Positions 41,988 through 50,939 are shown, numbered from the stretch's first letter. The stretch: 64,000 nucleotides of DNA from Acidisoma sp035492295 (GCF_035492295.1 NZ_DATJJK010000197.1:1-64000), one strand, 5' to 3'. Numbers and translations: made by a program. The notes: a model not told the origin generated them from the letters alone.

Positions 41988-42782
41988 TCAGTCGTAGAAA
42001 CCTGGCGCCTGGGTGAAGCTCGGCCAGGCATCGGGATCATGCCCGGTCACGACCTTCGCATTCAGCCGGTCGGCGAGCGCCCGCAGCTTGCGCACGGAGC
42101 GGACCGTATCGACGGTGGAGGCGAGGAAGCCCGGCAGGGATTTTTCGTTCCAGTGGTCGAGCGTATAGGCCGCGTCGATGGTCAGTAGCAGGTTACCCGA
42201 TTTCGGGAGGGAAACGACGAAGGACTGGTGGCCCGGCGCGTGGCCGGGCGTGAACACCGTCTTCAGCACGCCATCGCCGTAAAGATCAAAATGGTCGTCC
42301 TCATGACCGTTGAGGAATTCCCATTTCAGCCCCGGGCGATCGAAGTCTTTCCGGATGTAGCCGCCGGCGGCAAACCAGTCCGGCGTATAGGCATATTCGT
42401 ATTCCGAGCGCTGCACGAGATGCGTCGCATTGGGGAAGCGGCCGATCGCGCCGGTATGATCGAGATGGAGATGCGACTGCACGACGTAACGCACGTCTTC
42501 GACCTTGATGCCCATCTCGGCGAGCTTCTCGACACAGCCGTCGTTCTTCTGCATCACCGGCCAATAGACCTGAGTGATGCCCTCGCCCCACCAGCCCACA
42601 GGATCGGTCGCACATTCAACGGCATTGCCGCCGTCGATGACGATATGGCCCTTCGGGTGGGTGATGAGGAACCAGGGAACGGGAATGGCGTAGTCCGCGC
42701 CGTTTCCCTCGTTCATCTTGATGTTATGAACTTTGCATTTCAGAATGCCTGACTGAAACATGTAAAGCCGCACGTCGGTCAT
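41988..42782 (-). CDS. AttM/BlcC-type lactonase (metallo-beta-lactamase fold)
   Basis: 264 residues with the dizinc motif SHLHLDHTG, a further His in FTPGHAPGHQS and TIDAAYT, as in Agrobacterium AttM/BlcC and AiiB lactonases. These open gamma-butyrolactone and also N-acyl-homoserine lactones. The iron alcohol dehydrogenase gene lies 36 nt upstream on the same strand, as in the blc (att) locus, which favours gamma-butyrolactone as substrate over quorum signals. The Agrobacterium SSADH gene (blcA) is not adjacent; an SSADH lies 6 kb away. Confidence 0.87.
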   Translation of the reverse strand: MTDVRLYMFQSGILKCKVHNIKMNEGNGADYAIPVPWFLITHPKGHIVIDGGNAVECATDPVGWWGEGITQVYWPVMQKNDGCVEKLAEMGIKVEDVRYVVQSHLHLDHTGAIGRFPNATHLVQRSEYEYAYTPDWFAAGGYIRKDFDRPGLKWEFLNGHEDDHFDLYGDGVLKTVFTPGHAPGHQSFVVSLPKSGNLLLTIDAAYTLDHWNEKSLPGFLASTVDTVRSVRKLRALADRLNAKVVTGHDPDAWPSFTQAPGFYD

Positions 42783-42818
42783 TATCGTTCTCTGATTTAT
42801 TTTGAATGGGCAATTTAG

Positions 42819-43985
42819 TCAGAAGGCTTCCCGATAGAGCGCAAGCGCATCCGCCTCGGTGACCTCGACGGGATTGTTCACGAGAAGCCGCATCTGTTTC
42901 ATCGCATCCGAGGCGAGCATGGCGAGGGAATTGTCGGTGACACCGACATCGCGCAAGCGTCGCGGCGCGCCGCTCTCGTTCATCAACCGCTCCATCTCTG
43001 CCACGAATTCCTGGCTGCGAACGGCCTCATCGCGGCCTGGCCTCGGGCCCAGCAGCACGTCGGAAAGCTCGGCATAGAGCGGGGCGGCGGCAGCCATGTT
43101 GTAGCGCAGCACCGGGCCCAGCATCAGGGCGTTCGAGAGACCGTGCGGAACGTGATAGTGGCCACCGAGCGGATAGGCGAGCGCATGGACGGCGGCGACC
43201 GGCGAATTTGCGAAGGCCTGGCCGGCGAGCGCCGCCCCGAGCAGCATCGCTTCGCGCGCGGCGCGGTCTTTGCCGTTCTGGCAGGCGGCGATGAGGTTGC
43301 CGCCGAGAAGCCGCAAGGCTTCACGCGCCAGCGTGTCCGAAAGCGGGTTCTTCTTGAATTTGCTCGTATAGGCCTCGATCGCATGAACCATGGCGTCGAT
43401 CCCGGTCGCCGCCGTATGCAGAACCGGAAGACCGAGGGTGAGTTCGGCATCGAGGAGCGCGAGGTCACCGTAAAGTTGCGGCGAGACCACACCCATCTTG
43501 GTGGTCTCGCCTGTGGTGATAACGGAAATGTTGGTGACTTCCGACCCCGTGCCGGCCGTGGTGGGGATGAGTACAAGCGGCAGGCGCCCCCCCGTGACCT
43601 TGCCGATGCCGTACATCTCGGCCAGCGGCTGGTCCGAACCCATCAACACGGCGCAGAGCTTGGCGATATCGAGCGAGGAGCCGCCGCCCAAACCCACGAC
43701 GAGTTCCGTCCCCGCCGCACGCGCCTTTTCGGCACAGGCATGGACGATCGCTTCCGGCGGGTCCGCGACGACCTGATCAAAAATCGTTACTGCTAAGCCC
43801 GAAGCATCGAGACTGGCGAGTACCGGATCGAGCAGACCGGCGTGGCGCACCCCCATGTCGGTTACGAGCATGACGCGGCGTGCCGCGAAGCTTTCACTCA
43901 GAATCTCGCCCAGGCGCCGGGCACCCGCCCATTCGACGGCAATCGTCGGAACCGTTCTGAAGATGAATGTGTTGAGAAGCGACAT
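42819..43985 (-). CDS. Iron-containing alcohol dehydrogenase (BlcB/4-hydroxybutyrate dehydrogenase-like)
   Basis: 388 residues from ATG 43985. The N-terminal NAD domain has VVGLGGGSSLDIAKLCAVL and IPTTAGTGSEVTN; the metal-binding helical domain has Asp in ATGIDAMVHAIEAY and histidines in AAVHALAYPLGGHYHVPHG. A type III iron-dependent dehydrogenase such as 4-hydroxybutyrate dehydrogenase, though maleylacetate reductase is an alternative. Paired with the lactonase it could turn 4-hydroxybutyrate into succinate semialdehyde. Confidence 0.87.
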   Translation of the reverse strand: MSLLNTFIFRTVPTIAVEWAGARRLGEILSESFAARRVMLVTDMGVRHAGLLDPVLASLDASGLAVTIFDQVVADPPEAIVHACAEKARAAGTELVVGLGGGSSLDIAKLCAVLMGSDQPLAEMYGIGKVTGGRLPLVLIPTTAGTGSEVTNISVITTGETTKMGVVSPQLYGDLALLDAELTLGLPVLHTAATGIDAMVHAIEAYTSKFKKNPLSDTLAREALRLLGGNLIAACQNGKDRAAREAMLLGAALAGQAFANSPVAAVHALAYPLGGHYHVPHGLSNALMLGPVLRYNMAAAAPLYAELSDVLLGPRPGRDEAVRSQEFVAEMERLMNESGAPRRLRDVGVTDNSLAMLASDAMKQMRLLVNNPVEVTEADALALYREAF

Positions 43986-44094
43986 GGGTCCCTGCCTTTG
44001 TTCTCTTCTGCCGAGAGGGCATGGAAGACCGGTTGCAGGGTTTCGTAAAGCCTTTGGGGGTTGCTGACTTTGCGTCAGATCAATGCCGCAAATC

Positions 44095-44133
44095 GATGGC
44101 TGCGCCGGTTGCGTGACAGTCGGCGCAGCCATC
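44095..44133. terminator. 13-bp hairpin downstream of cysK
   Basis: Arms GATGGCTGCGCCG (44095-44107) and CGGCGCAGCCATC (44121-44133) with a 13-nt loop, just past the cysK stop. Weak T-run on either side, so it may be a factor-dependent or weak terminator between cysK and the alcohol dehydrogenase gene. Confidence 0.55.
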
Positions 44134-44169
44134 TCGGATCAGTCAACTAGATCGGATCAGTCAACCAGA
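44134..44169. repeat. 18-bp tandem duplication across the cysK stop codon
   Basis: TCGGATCAGTCAACTAGA (44134-44151) is followed by the same 18 bp with one change (44152-44169). The inner copy encodes the last residues and stop of cysK; the outer copy is its non-coding duplicate. Confidence 0.85.
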
Positions 44170-45089
44170 TCGGCGTAGAGCGGCGTGCTGAGATAGCGCT
44201 CGCCATAGGACGGCACGATGGCGACAATCAGCTTGCCCGCATTCTCCGGACGCTGGGCGATCTGGACGGCTGCCCAGAGCGCGGCGCCGGAAGAGATGCC
44301 GACCAGCAGTCCTTCCTCACGCGCCACGCGACGCGCCGTGTCAAAGGCATCCTGATTGGCGACGCGGACGATCTCGTCATAGACCTGGGTATTCAGCACA
44401 TCCGGTACGAAGCCCGCGCCGATACCTTGAATGGGATGCGGGCCCTTTTTGCCGCCCGAGAGAATGGGTGACGCGTCGGGTTCGACCGCGATGGCCTTGA
44501 ACGAGGCCTTGCGGGACTTCAGCACTTCCGCAACCCCGGTGATCGTGCCGCCGGTGCCGATGCCGGCGACCAGGAAATCGACGGTGCCGTCGGTATCCCG
44601 CCAAATCTCCTCCGCCGTGGTGGAGCGGTGAATTTCCGGATTGGCCGGGTTCTTGAACTGCTGCGGCATGAAATACTCTGAGCCCGAAGCCGCGATCTGC
44701 TCGGCACGCGCGATGGCGCCACCCATTCCGTCCGGCCCCGGCGTTAGCACGAGTTCGGCGCCATAGGCACGCAGCAGCATGCGGCGCTCCTTACTCATGG
44801 TCTCGGGCATGGTCAGGATGCAGCGATAGCCGCGCGCGGCGCAGACCATGGCCAGTGCGATGCCGGTATTGCCCGAGGTCGGCTCCACGATGACGGAATT
44901 GGGCCCGATGAGCCCTGCCTTCTCGGCAGCGTCGATCATGGCGACGCCAATACGGTCTTTCACGCTGTGGCCGGGGTTGAAGTATTCGAGCTTGGCAACG
45001 ATGCGCCCGGGCGAATCCGGCGCCAGCTTACGGATGGCGACGAGCGGCGTATTGCCGATCAGGGCCGTCACGTCATTCGCGATCTTCAT
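44157..45089 (-). CDS. cysK: Cysteine synthase A (O-acetylserine sulfhydrylase)
   Basis: 310 residues from ATG 45089, after GGAGAGAA. PLP lysine in the NPGHSVKDRIG motif, the TSGNTGIALAMV substrate loop, GIGTGGTITGVAEVLK phosphate loop and GISSGAAL near the end. It joins O-acetylserine and sulfide into cysteine. The partner cysE lies 108 nt upstream on the same strand, and its C-terminal Ile is the known anchor for the cysteine synthase complex. It may also take up sulfide alongside the SQR regulon. Confidence 0.95.
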   Translation of the reverse strand: MKIANDVTALIGNTPLVAIRKLAPDSPGRIVAKLEYFNPGHSVKDRIGVAMIDAAEKAGLIGPNSVIVEPTSGNTGIALAMVCAARGYRCILTMPETMSKERRMLLRAYGAELVLTPGPDGMGGAIARAEQIAASGSEYFMPQQFKNPANPEIHRSTTAEEIWRDTDGTVDFLVAGIGTGGTITGVAEVLKSRKASFKAIAVEPDASPILSGGKKGPHPIQGIGAGFVPDVLNTQVYDEIVRVANQDAFDTARRVAREEGLLVGISSGAALWAAVQIAQRPENAGKLIVAIVPSYGERYLSTPLYADLVD

Positions 45090-45197
45090 GAAAATTCTCT
45101 CCAAGCAATCTGTGGCAACAGCTTACACCGCCTGGAGTTTTCTCAAAACTAGGGCTGAATTTTCTCTTTTCCAGCGCGCCCGGACGGCGACTTTCTC

Positions 45198-46061
45198 TCA
45201 GATCGTCCAGTCAAAGGAATCATAGGCGAGGCTGGCCAGAACTTCGTCCATCCCGCCGAGCGAGGGCGCCACTCCCATCATGCGCACGAGCTTGGCCGGC
45301 ACACCCGCGACAACCGCATTGGGCGGCACCGCGCGCAGCACGACGGAGCCGGCCGCGATGCGGGCATTCTCGCCAATCTCGATATTGCCGAGCACCTTGG
45401 CCCCCGCCCCGATCATCACGCCGTGACGGATCTTGGGGTGACGGTCCCCCGCATCCTTGCCGGTGCCGCCGAGCGTCACATCCTGCAGGAGGGAGACATT
45501 GTCCTCGACCACCGCCGTCTCGCCCACCACGAGTCCGGTCGCGTGGTCGAGCAGAATACCCTGGCCGAAGGTCGCCGCCGGGTGGATGTCAGTCTGGAAG
45601 ACCTCGGAGGAACGGCTCTGCAGGTAGAGCGCGAAATCACGTTCGCCATTGTGCCACAGCCAATGCGTCACGCGCTGCGCCTGGATGGCATGGAATCCCT
45701 TGAAGTAGAGGAAGGGTTCGATGAGGCGCTCGCAAGCCGGGTCACGCTCGAACACCGCCTCGATATCCGCCTTGAAGGCACAGCCGATCAAGGGATCGGC
45801 CGAAAGCGCCCGGTGGAAGGCCTGGACGATGAGTGGCAGCGAGACGACGTCGTTCTTCAGTCTGGATGAGACCCGATGGCAGACAGCCGCCTCGAAGGAG
45901 GGCTGGTTGATGATCGATTCGAAAAAGAGCGTCGCCAGTGCCGGGGCCTTTGCATAGGCCTCCTCCGCCTCGCGCCTCAAGCGCTGCCAGAGTGGGTCGG
46001 TCGGGTGGCCTTCCTTGGTGCGCGGCACCAGAGCAAGGCTGCTGTTGGTCGCGCGGGTCAA
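45198..46061 (-). CDS. cysE: Serine O-acetyltransferase
   Basis: 287 residues. N-terminal helical domain (PLWQRLRREAEEAYAKAPAL) followed by left-handed beta-helix hexapeptide repeats: DIHPAATFGQGILLDHATG, VVEDNVSLLQDVTLGGTGK, HGVMIGAGAKVLGNIEIG. The C-terminus ends DWTI; a terminal Ile inserts into the CysK active site in the family. It makes O-acetylserine from serine and acetyl-CoA. Upstream of cysK in the same orientation. Confidence 0.95.
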   Translation of the reverse strand: MTRATNSSLALVPRTKEGHPTDPLWQRLRREAEEAYAKAPALATLFFESIINQPSFEAAVCHRVSSRLKNDVVSLPLIVQAFHRALSADPLIGCAFKADIEAVFERDPACERLIEPFLYFKGFHAIQAQRVTHWLWHNGERDFALYLQSRSSEVFQTDIHPAATFGQGILLDHATGLVVGETAVVEDNVSLLQDVTLGGTGKDAGDRHPKIRHGVMIGAGAKVLGNIEIGENARIAAGSVVLRAVPPNAVVAGVPAKLVRMMGVAPSLGGMDEVLASLAYDSFDWTI

Positions 46062-46216
46062 GGCGGTCCTCCGTCTCTACCGGGGTCAAGGCCCAGCTTT
46101 GGGGAACTATAGGCGATCCTGGCGCCAGAGCCATGCAAGCTGGCGCATGCCGCCCCGGCTTCCATCGGGGATACAAAACCCTGCGGTCATCACTCGACGG
46201 TGAGAAAGGACCTACT

Positions 46217-46231
46217 ATGGTATTGATATGA
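46217..46231 (+). CDS. Candidate 4-codon leader micro-ORF coupled to the EEP gene
   Basis: AAAGGA at 46205-46210 is ideally spaced (6 nt) for ATG 46217, which encodes Met-Val-Leu-Ile then TGA. The TGA overlaps the ATG of the next gene (ATGA at 46228-46231), whose own start is 17 nt from that ribosome-binding site, too far for a normal start. Ribosomes may translate the micro-ORF and reinitiate. Inference from sequence only. Confidence 0.4.
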   Translation: MVLI

Positions 46232-46908
46232 AGCTCATCAGCTGGAATCTGCTGCACCGGGAAGGTGCCGCACTGTCCGAGGTCGCCAAGCTCATCGAGC
46301 AGGAGCGGCCGGACGCCCTGCTGATGCAGGAGGTCACTCCCGTCTTTGAGAATCTGCCGCAGTTCGTCGGCGGCAGCTACAGTCGCACGCCGCTGCCCGG
46401 GCGCCGCCATGGCCTCGCTATCTGGACACCCGCCCCGCCGCCGCGGCCACCCGCTATTTTCGCGCTCCCCGCCGGCGCGGTGGTGAAACGCATCTGCCAG
46501 ATCGTCGATCTCGGCCCCTTCTCGGCGGCCAATGTTCACCTGTCGCACTCACAACTGCTGAACCGCCGCCAGTTGCGCCACGTGGCGCTGCATCTCCCGG
46601 CCCACGCCGCCGTGCTCGGGGACTACAATCTCGTGGGGCCGGTGCTTCTGCCGGGGTTCCGCGACGCCGGGCCGCGTCAGCCGACGCACCGGATGAGCGA
46701 CTTCCTGCCCCTCCGGCTCGACCGCTGCCTCATCCGCGGCCTCGCCTGCCTTGAAACCCGGGTTCTGGAGCGTGCCGGCTCCGATCATCATCCGATCCTG
46801 GTACGGCTGGAGCCGGCGCCCGCGGTGGAGCGGCGGACGCTCCACCCGATCATCGCGCGCTACGCCGACCTAGCGCGCGAGAACGCGCGGCGCCTCCGGC
46901 GACCATGA
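46228..46908 (+). CDS. Endonuclease/exonuclease/phosphatase (EEP) family protein
   Basis: 226 residues. EEP-fold metal and catalytic motifs are KLISWNLLHREG (Asn), ALLMQEVTP (Glu), AVLGDYNLVG (Asp/Asn) and GSDHHPIL (Asp-His). No signal peptide, so it acts in the cytoplasm on DNA, RNA or a phosphoester; small stand-alone EEP proteins have no fixed substrate. Its last 39 nt overlap the end of the convergent ABC ATPase gene. Confidence 0.85.
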   Translation: MKLISWNLLHREGAALSEVAKLIEQERPDALLMQEVTPVFENLPQFVGGSYSRTPLPGRRHGLAIWTPAPPPRPPAIFALPAGAVVKRICQIVDLGPFSAANVHLSHSQLLNRRQLRHVALHLPAHAAVLGDYNLVGPVLLPGFRDAGPRQPTHRMSDFLPLRLDRCLIRGLACLETRVLERAGSDHHPILVRLEPAPAVERRTLHPIIARYADLARENARRLRRP

Positions 46909-47958
46909 GGCCCAGGCCGGCATCGACAGCGTCAGTCCGCCGGCGCTATCGCTCGGCAGATCGGCCCAGAGCTCACCCTCGCCCCCGTCCGCAAGGGCGA
47001 GTTTGACGCGGGTGAGCGAGCCGAAGAAGGTCAGCTCGTCGATCGTAACCGGCACGGCGCCGGCTGGCTGCGGCTCGCTTCGTGCGGTCAGTGTCACATG
47101 TTCGGGTCGGAGGAACAGCTCGACCTCCGTGCCCGAGGCGAGACCGCCAGCCGCATGGGCGGCGAGATAGGCGGCACCGACCCGCACGCCCGGCCCTTCG
47201 GCACGACCGGCGAGAACGCCGCCTGCGCCGATGAAGCGAGCCACGAAAGCATCCGCCGGCGTGCGATAGATCTCGGCCGGTGGCGCCATCTGCAGCACAT
47301 GCCCTTCGCTCATCACCGCCACGCGATCGGAGATGGAGAGCGCTTCCTCCTGGTCATGCGTCACGAAAACGGTGGTGACGCCAGTCTCCTGCTGGATGCG
47401 CCGGATTTCGGACCGCAGCTGGGTGCGGACTTTGGCGTCCAGCGCCGAGAGCGGCTCATCGAGCAGCAGGATATCCGGCTTCACGGCCAGCGCACGGGCG
47501 AGAGCGACGCGTTGCTGCTGGCCGCCCGACATCTGGTGCGGGAATTTGTGGACATGAGCGGCGAGCCCGACCATAGCGAGCAGCCGCTCGGCCTCGGCGA
47601 TCTGCGATTTCCCGTCACCCAGGCCGCGCACACGCGGCCCGAAGCGCACGTTCTGCAGCGCCGTCATGTTGGGAAACAGGCTGTAGGCCTGGAAGACCAT
47701 GCCCATGCGCCGTTTGTTTGGCGGCAGATGGGTCACGTCCTGGCCGTTCAGCAGAACCTGCCCCTCATCCGGCGTTTCGAAGCCGGCCAGAATACGAAGG
47801 AGCGTCGTCTTGCCGCAGCCGGAGGGGCCGAGCAGGCAGAGAAGTTCGCCATGGGCGAGCTCCATGTTGATACGGTTCAAGACCGTACGCGGGCCATAGA
47901 CCTTGCGGATGCCGGTCAGGGTCACGCCGGACATGCTGATATGCGCCGAGTGATCCAT
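46870..47958 (-). CDS. ABC transporter ATP-binding protein (PotA/FbpC type)
   Basis: 362 residues from ATG 47958, which shares one base with the permease stop (TGATG). Walker A LLGPSGCGKTTLLRI, Q-loop MVFQAYSLFPNMT, signature HQMSGGQQQRVALARAL, Walker B DILLLDEPLSALD and H-loop VFVTHDQEEA. The C-terminal TOBE domain (~250-362) marks the polyamine/iron/sulfate import class. Powers the permeases encoded directly upstream. Its 3' end overlaps the convergent EEP gene. Confidence 0.92.
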   Translation of the reverse strand: MDHSAHISMSGVTLTGIRKVYGPRTVLNRINMELAHGELLCLLGPSGCGKTTLLRILAGFETPDEGQVLLNGQDVTHLPPNKRRMGMVFQAYSLFPNMTALQNVRFGPRVRGLGDGKSQIAEAERLLAMVGLAAHVHKFPHQMSGGQQQRVALARALAVKPDILLLDEPLSALDAKVRTQLRSEIRRIQQETGVTTVFVTHDQEEALSISDRVAVMSEGHVLQMAPPAEIYRTPADAFVARFIGAGGVLAGRAEGPGVRVGAAYLAAHAAGGLASGTEVELFLRPEHVTLTARSEPQPAGAVPVTIDELTFFGSLTRVKLALADGGEGELWADLPSDSAGGLTLSMPAWASWSPEAPRVLAR

Positions 47959-48821
47959 CAATGCGCGCCTCCGACTGTGGCCGCGTTCTTGCGGCCGGTT
48001 AGCAACACGCCGAGCATCAAAAGCCAGGTCAGCAGGAAGGCGAAGAGCGAAAGCGCGGCCGCTTCGGTGATCGCATTCTGGCCGGTGTCATTGATGAAGA
48101 CCGCAAAGGTGTGGAACAGCAGCACGCTCGCAAAGGTGAATTCGCCAATGACCGTCGTCAGGATCAGCAGCACGGCACCAATGAGAGCGGTGCGCAAGTT
48201 CGGCAGCAGCAGGTAGAAGATGATTTCTCCCCAGCCAGCGCCGAGCGACTGGCCGGCTTCCGTCAACGTTTGCACGTCAAGCGTTGTCAGCCCAACCTCG
48301 AGCGAACGGTAGGCATAGGGAAGTGCCAGGAAGAAATACGGAATGACGAGGTAGTTCGGTGTGCTGATGAGCCAGGAGGGACCGGTGTAGAGCGTAGTCA
48401 ATCCGTCGATCAGCGCGATGGCGGGAATGACGAAGGGCAGGTTGGAAATGAACTCGAACAGCGGCTTCAGCTTCGGCGCCTTGAGATGAACAAAGATCAT
48501 CGCCGGCACCAGGAGGGCGAAGCTCAAAATAATGGTCTCGATGGCGAGCCGCACGGAAAGGAACAGGCTTGTCCAGAAACCGGGCGTGCTCAGCATCGCG
48601 ATATAGGCCGAAAACCCGTATCGGTTGCCGCCTTCCCAGAAGCTGAAGATGCCAGTCATGATCAGCGGAACCAGGAAGTAGGCCGCGGCGAGCGCAATCA
48701 CCACCCAATTGAAGGCGCTCAGCCGGGTGCGGGCTCCATGGGCCGGGCGCGGACGCGGTGCTGGCGCATTCGCAGCAAGCTTGGCTTCCGGCTCGGCGGC
48801 GGCGGCAATGGTCGCGCTCAT
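47958..48821 (-). CDS. ABC transporter permease (PotC-like)
   Basis: 287 residues with a ~35-residue Ala/Pro-rich cytoplasmic N-terminus, six helices and the EAA loop LTEAGQSLGAGWGEIIFYLLLPN. Forms the inner-membrane channel with the PotB-like subunit encoded 16 nt upstream. Substrate not readable: polyamines, Fe3+, thiamine or phosphonate systems share this organisation. Confidence 0.9.
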   Translation of the reverse strand: MSATIAAAAEPEAKLAANAPAPRPRPAHGARTRLSAFNWVVIALAAAYFLVPLIMTGIFSFWEGGNRYGFSAYIAMLSTPGFWTSLFLSVRLAIETIILSFALLVPAMIFVHLKAPKLKPLFEFISNLPFVIPAIALIDGLTTLYTGPSWLISTPNYLVIPYFFLALPYAYRSLEVGLTTLDVQTLTEAGQSLGAGWGEIIFYLLLPNLRTALIGAVLLILTTVIGEFTFASVLLFHTFAVFINDTGQNAITEAAALSLFAFLLTWLLMLGVLLTGRKNAATVGGAH

Positions 48822-48837
48822 GCCCTGTTTCCTCCGC

Positions 48838-49773
48838 TCAGCGACGCCAGCGCGCTGAGTAGCGCGAGACGATGCTGTAGATGGCGAGCACCACGGTCAT
48901 GACGAGGATCATGCCGGTTGACAGTGCGGCACCCACCTGCGGATCGGACATGACATTGCCGGAGAGCACATTGCTGATGTCGATGGTCACGAGCGCGATG
49001 TTGCCGTCTGTCAGCGCATAGGGGGTCGCATAGGCCGAAAAGGCGCTGCCGAAGAGCAGCAGGAAACCGCCGAGCAGCGAAGGGGTAAGGATCGGCAGGC
49101 CAACCAGGCGCCAGTATTGCCAGCTCGTCGCCCCGAGTCCCTCTGAGGCTTCGCGCCATTGCAAGCGCAAGCCCTGGATCGCCGGCGTGATGATGATGAG
49201 CATCAGCGGAATCTGGAAATAGGCAAAGGTGACCGTCATGCCGGTGAGCGAATAGAGCGAAAAGCCCATGGCGTAGATGTCGACGCCGATGTGCTTCAGC
49301 ATGATCGTTACGAAGCCGAGGCTGCCGAGCGTGCTGATGAAGGCGAAGGCGAGCGGGACCCCGGCGAAATTGGCGGCGACCGCCGCAAAGCTCGTGATGA
49401 TGGAGCGCAGCCATGCGGGAGCCCCGGGCTGCAGGCTCGTATACGCGATGAAGAAGCCACCGATGAGACCAGTGAAGGCGGAAGCGAGCCCCAGGATGAT
49501 CGAATTCTGGAAGGCGATGCGATACTGATAGTCCCAGAGGCCGGTCAAATAGGACAGCGTGAAGCCGTGGTCGCCCGTGAAGGTTTTCACAACCAGAACA
49601 AGGGTCGGGGCGATCAGGAAGGCGAGGACGAAGACTAGAAACAGAACGACGAAGAACCAGGGGATGGCACGGCCGACCAGCGCGCCGAAACCGCCCGAGC
49701 CCGCGCTGCGGGGGGCGCTGGCTCCCCCGAAGGTCGTGGGTGCGGAAGATGCGGTTTGGCCTGTCTGGCTCAC
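48838..49773 (-). CDS. ABC transporter permease (PotB-like)
   Basis: 311 residues from GTG 49773, 38 nt after the binding-protein stop; a longer in-frame start at 49836 would overlap that gene. About six helices after a Gly/Ser/Ala-rich cytoplasmic N-terminus, with the EAA loop WREASEGLGATSWQYWRLVGLPI. Pairs with the PotC-like permease. Confidence 0.88.
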   Translation of the reverse strand: MSQTGQTASSAPTTFGGASAPRSAGSGGFGALVGRAIPWFFVVLFLVFVLAFLIAPTLVLVVKTFTGDHGFTLSYLTGLWDYQYRIAFQNSIILGLASAFTGLIGGFFIAYTSLQPGAPAWLRSIITSFAAVAANFAGVPLAFAFISTLGSLGFVTIMLKHIGVDIYAMGFSLYSLTGMTVTFAYFQIPLMLIIITPAIQGLRLQWREASEGLGATSWQYWRLVGLPILTPSLLGGFLLLFGSAFSAYATPYALTDGNIALVTIDISNVLSGNVMSDPQVGAALSTGMILVMTVVLAIYSIVSRYSARWRR

Positions 49774-49811
49774 GGTACCCCTGGTCCTTTCGTTATTCCT
49801 CGGCAGACGGC

Positions 49812-50939
49812 TCAGATATGAACCAGCTTCGGCCAAAGCTCGGCGAGCGTCTTCTGCGCCTTGGCGACCTGTTCCTGGGTCGCGAACTTGACCTGGGAAT
49901 AAGGGCCGGCCGGCGGCAGCTTGGCGGCGAGATCAGCCGGGATCAGGTTGCGCTTGGCAAGGTCAGCGTACCGTGCCGGATGGGCATACCCTGCCAGGAA
50001 GAGAAGCTGGCCTTCGTCGGAATAGAGCCATTCTTGCCACAGCTTGGCAGCGTTCGGATGCGGGGCGTCCGCTGGGATCGCCTGGCAGTAGAAGCTACCA
50101 TAGGGCTGGCTGCCTTCCGGCACTACAACCTCAATGGTCGCCTTGCCGACGGCCGCATCGCGATAGCCGAGCGAGAGATAGTCCCAATTGATGACGATCG
50201 GCGCCTGGCCGCTGACGAGCAGCGCGGGCCCGGTGGCGGCCGCCGGGTTCAGGTTGCCGAGCTTAGCGAGCTCCGCGAAATAATGCACGCCGGGGGCAAT
50301 ATCGTCATAGGAGCCGCCACTGCCGAGGGAGGCTGCGAAGACGGCGGCAAAAGCAGCGCCGGCGCCGAGCGGGCTGCCATTGAGCGCGATCATGCCCTTG
50401 TAGGCGGGCTTCTTGAGATCGGCCCAGCTCCGCGGCGCAGTTTTCACAACATTGGTGTTGCTCGCGATGGAAACGACGCCGAAATAATCGGCAACCCACA
50501 GCCCGCTCGGATCTTTCATGCCGTCCGGAATGCTGTCCCAGGTCGCGACCTTGTAGGGGGAGAAGAGGTTCTGCTTGACGCCGATCGAGGCGAAGGACGG
50601 CCCGATGTCGAGCGCGTCAGGCGCGCGATTTTGGCCCTTCAGGCTGCGAACGGCCTGAAGTTCCTGCGCGGAGGAACCGTCCGGGTTCGCATCGTCAATG
50701 GCGATGCCGTATTTCGCGGTGAACTTGTCCATGAGCGCGCCGTAGTTGGCCCAGTCGCGCGGAAGCGTGATGACGTTCAGCTTGCCTTCCTTCTTGGCCG
50801 CGGCGATCAGCGCGTCCATGCTCTCGGCAGCGCGGGCTGGGCGCAGGCCCGGCAGGGAGGCGACGGTCGCCCCCACAAGGCCGGCCAAACCCAGCTTCGC
50901 ATAGTGACGTCGGCCGAAAAGCAGTTTGTCGTTCGGCAT
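49812..50939 (-). CDS. ABC transporter periplasmic binding protein (PotD/Fe3+ family)
   Basis: 375 residues. The N-terminus (FGRRHYAKLGLAGLVGATVA, cleavage near ARA-AES) looks like a Tat signal with paired arginines. The mature part is a two-lobe binding protein of the PotD/AfuA class: KLNVITLPRDWANYGALMDKF, SLKGQNRAPDALDIG, and YFGVVSIASNTNVV. First gene of the four-gene importer operon; its promoter should lie in the 337-nt region before it. Confidence 0.88.
   Translation of the reverse strand: MPNDKLLFGRRHYAKLGLAGLVGATVASLPGLRPARAAESMDALIAAAKKEGKLNVITLPRDWANYGALMDKFTAKYGIAIDDANPDGSSAQELQAVRSLKGQNRAPDALDIGPSFASIGVKQNLFSPYKVATWDSIPDGMKDPSGLWVADYFGVVSIASNTNVVKTAPRSWADLKKPAYKGMIALNGSPLGAGAAFAAVFAASLGSGGSYDDIAPGVHYFAELAKLGNLNPAAATGPALLVSGQAPIVINWDYLSLGYRDAAVGKATIEVVVPEGSQPYGSFYCQAIPADAPHPNAAKLWQEWLYSDEGQLLFLAGYAHPARYADLAKRNLIPADLAAKLPPAGPYSQVKFATQEQVAKAQKTLAELWPKLVHI

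Noticed and set aside
41988..42782. Quorum-quenching N-acyl-homoserine lactonase as the primary role
   Set aside because: The adjacent type III iron dehydrogenase and a gabD-like gene in the window match gamma-butyrolactone breakdown better. Sequence alone cannot exclude both activities.
46870..50939. Assigning the PotABCD-like importer to a specific substrate (spermidine, Fe3+, 2-aminoethylphosphonate)
   Set aside because: All these systems share the gene layout and motifs. No substrate-specific residues or metabolic neighbours are visible.
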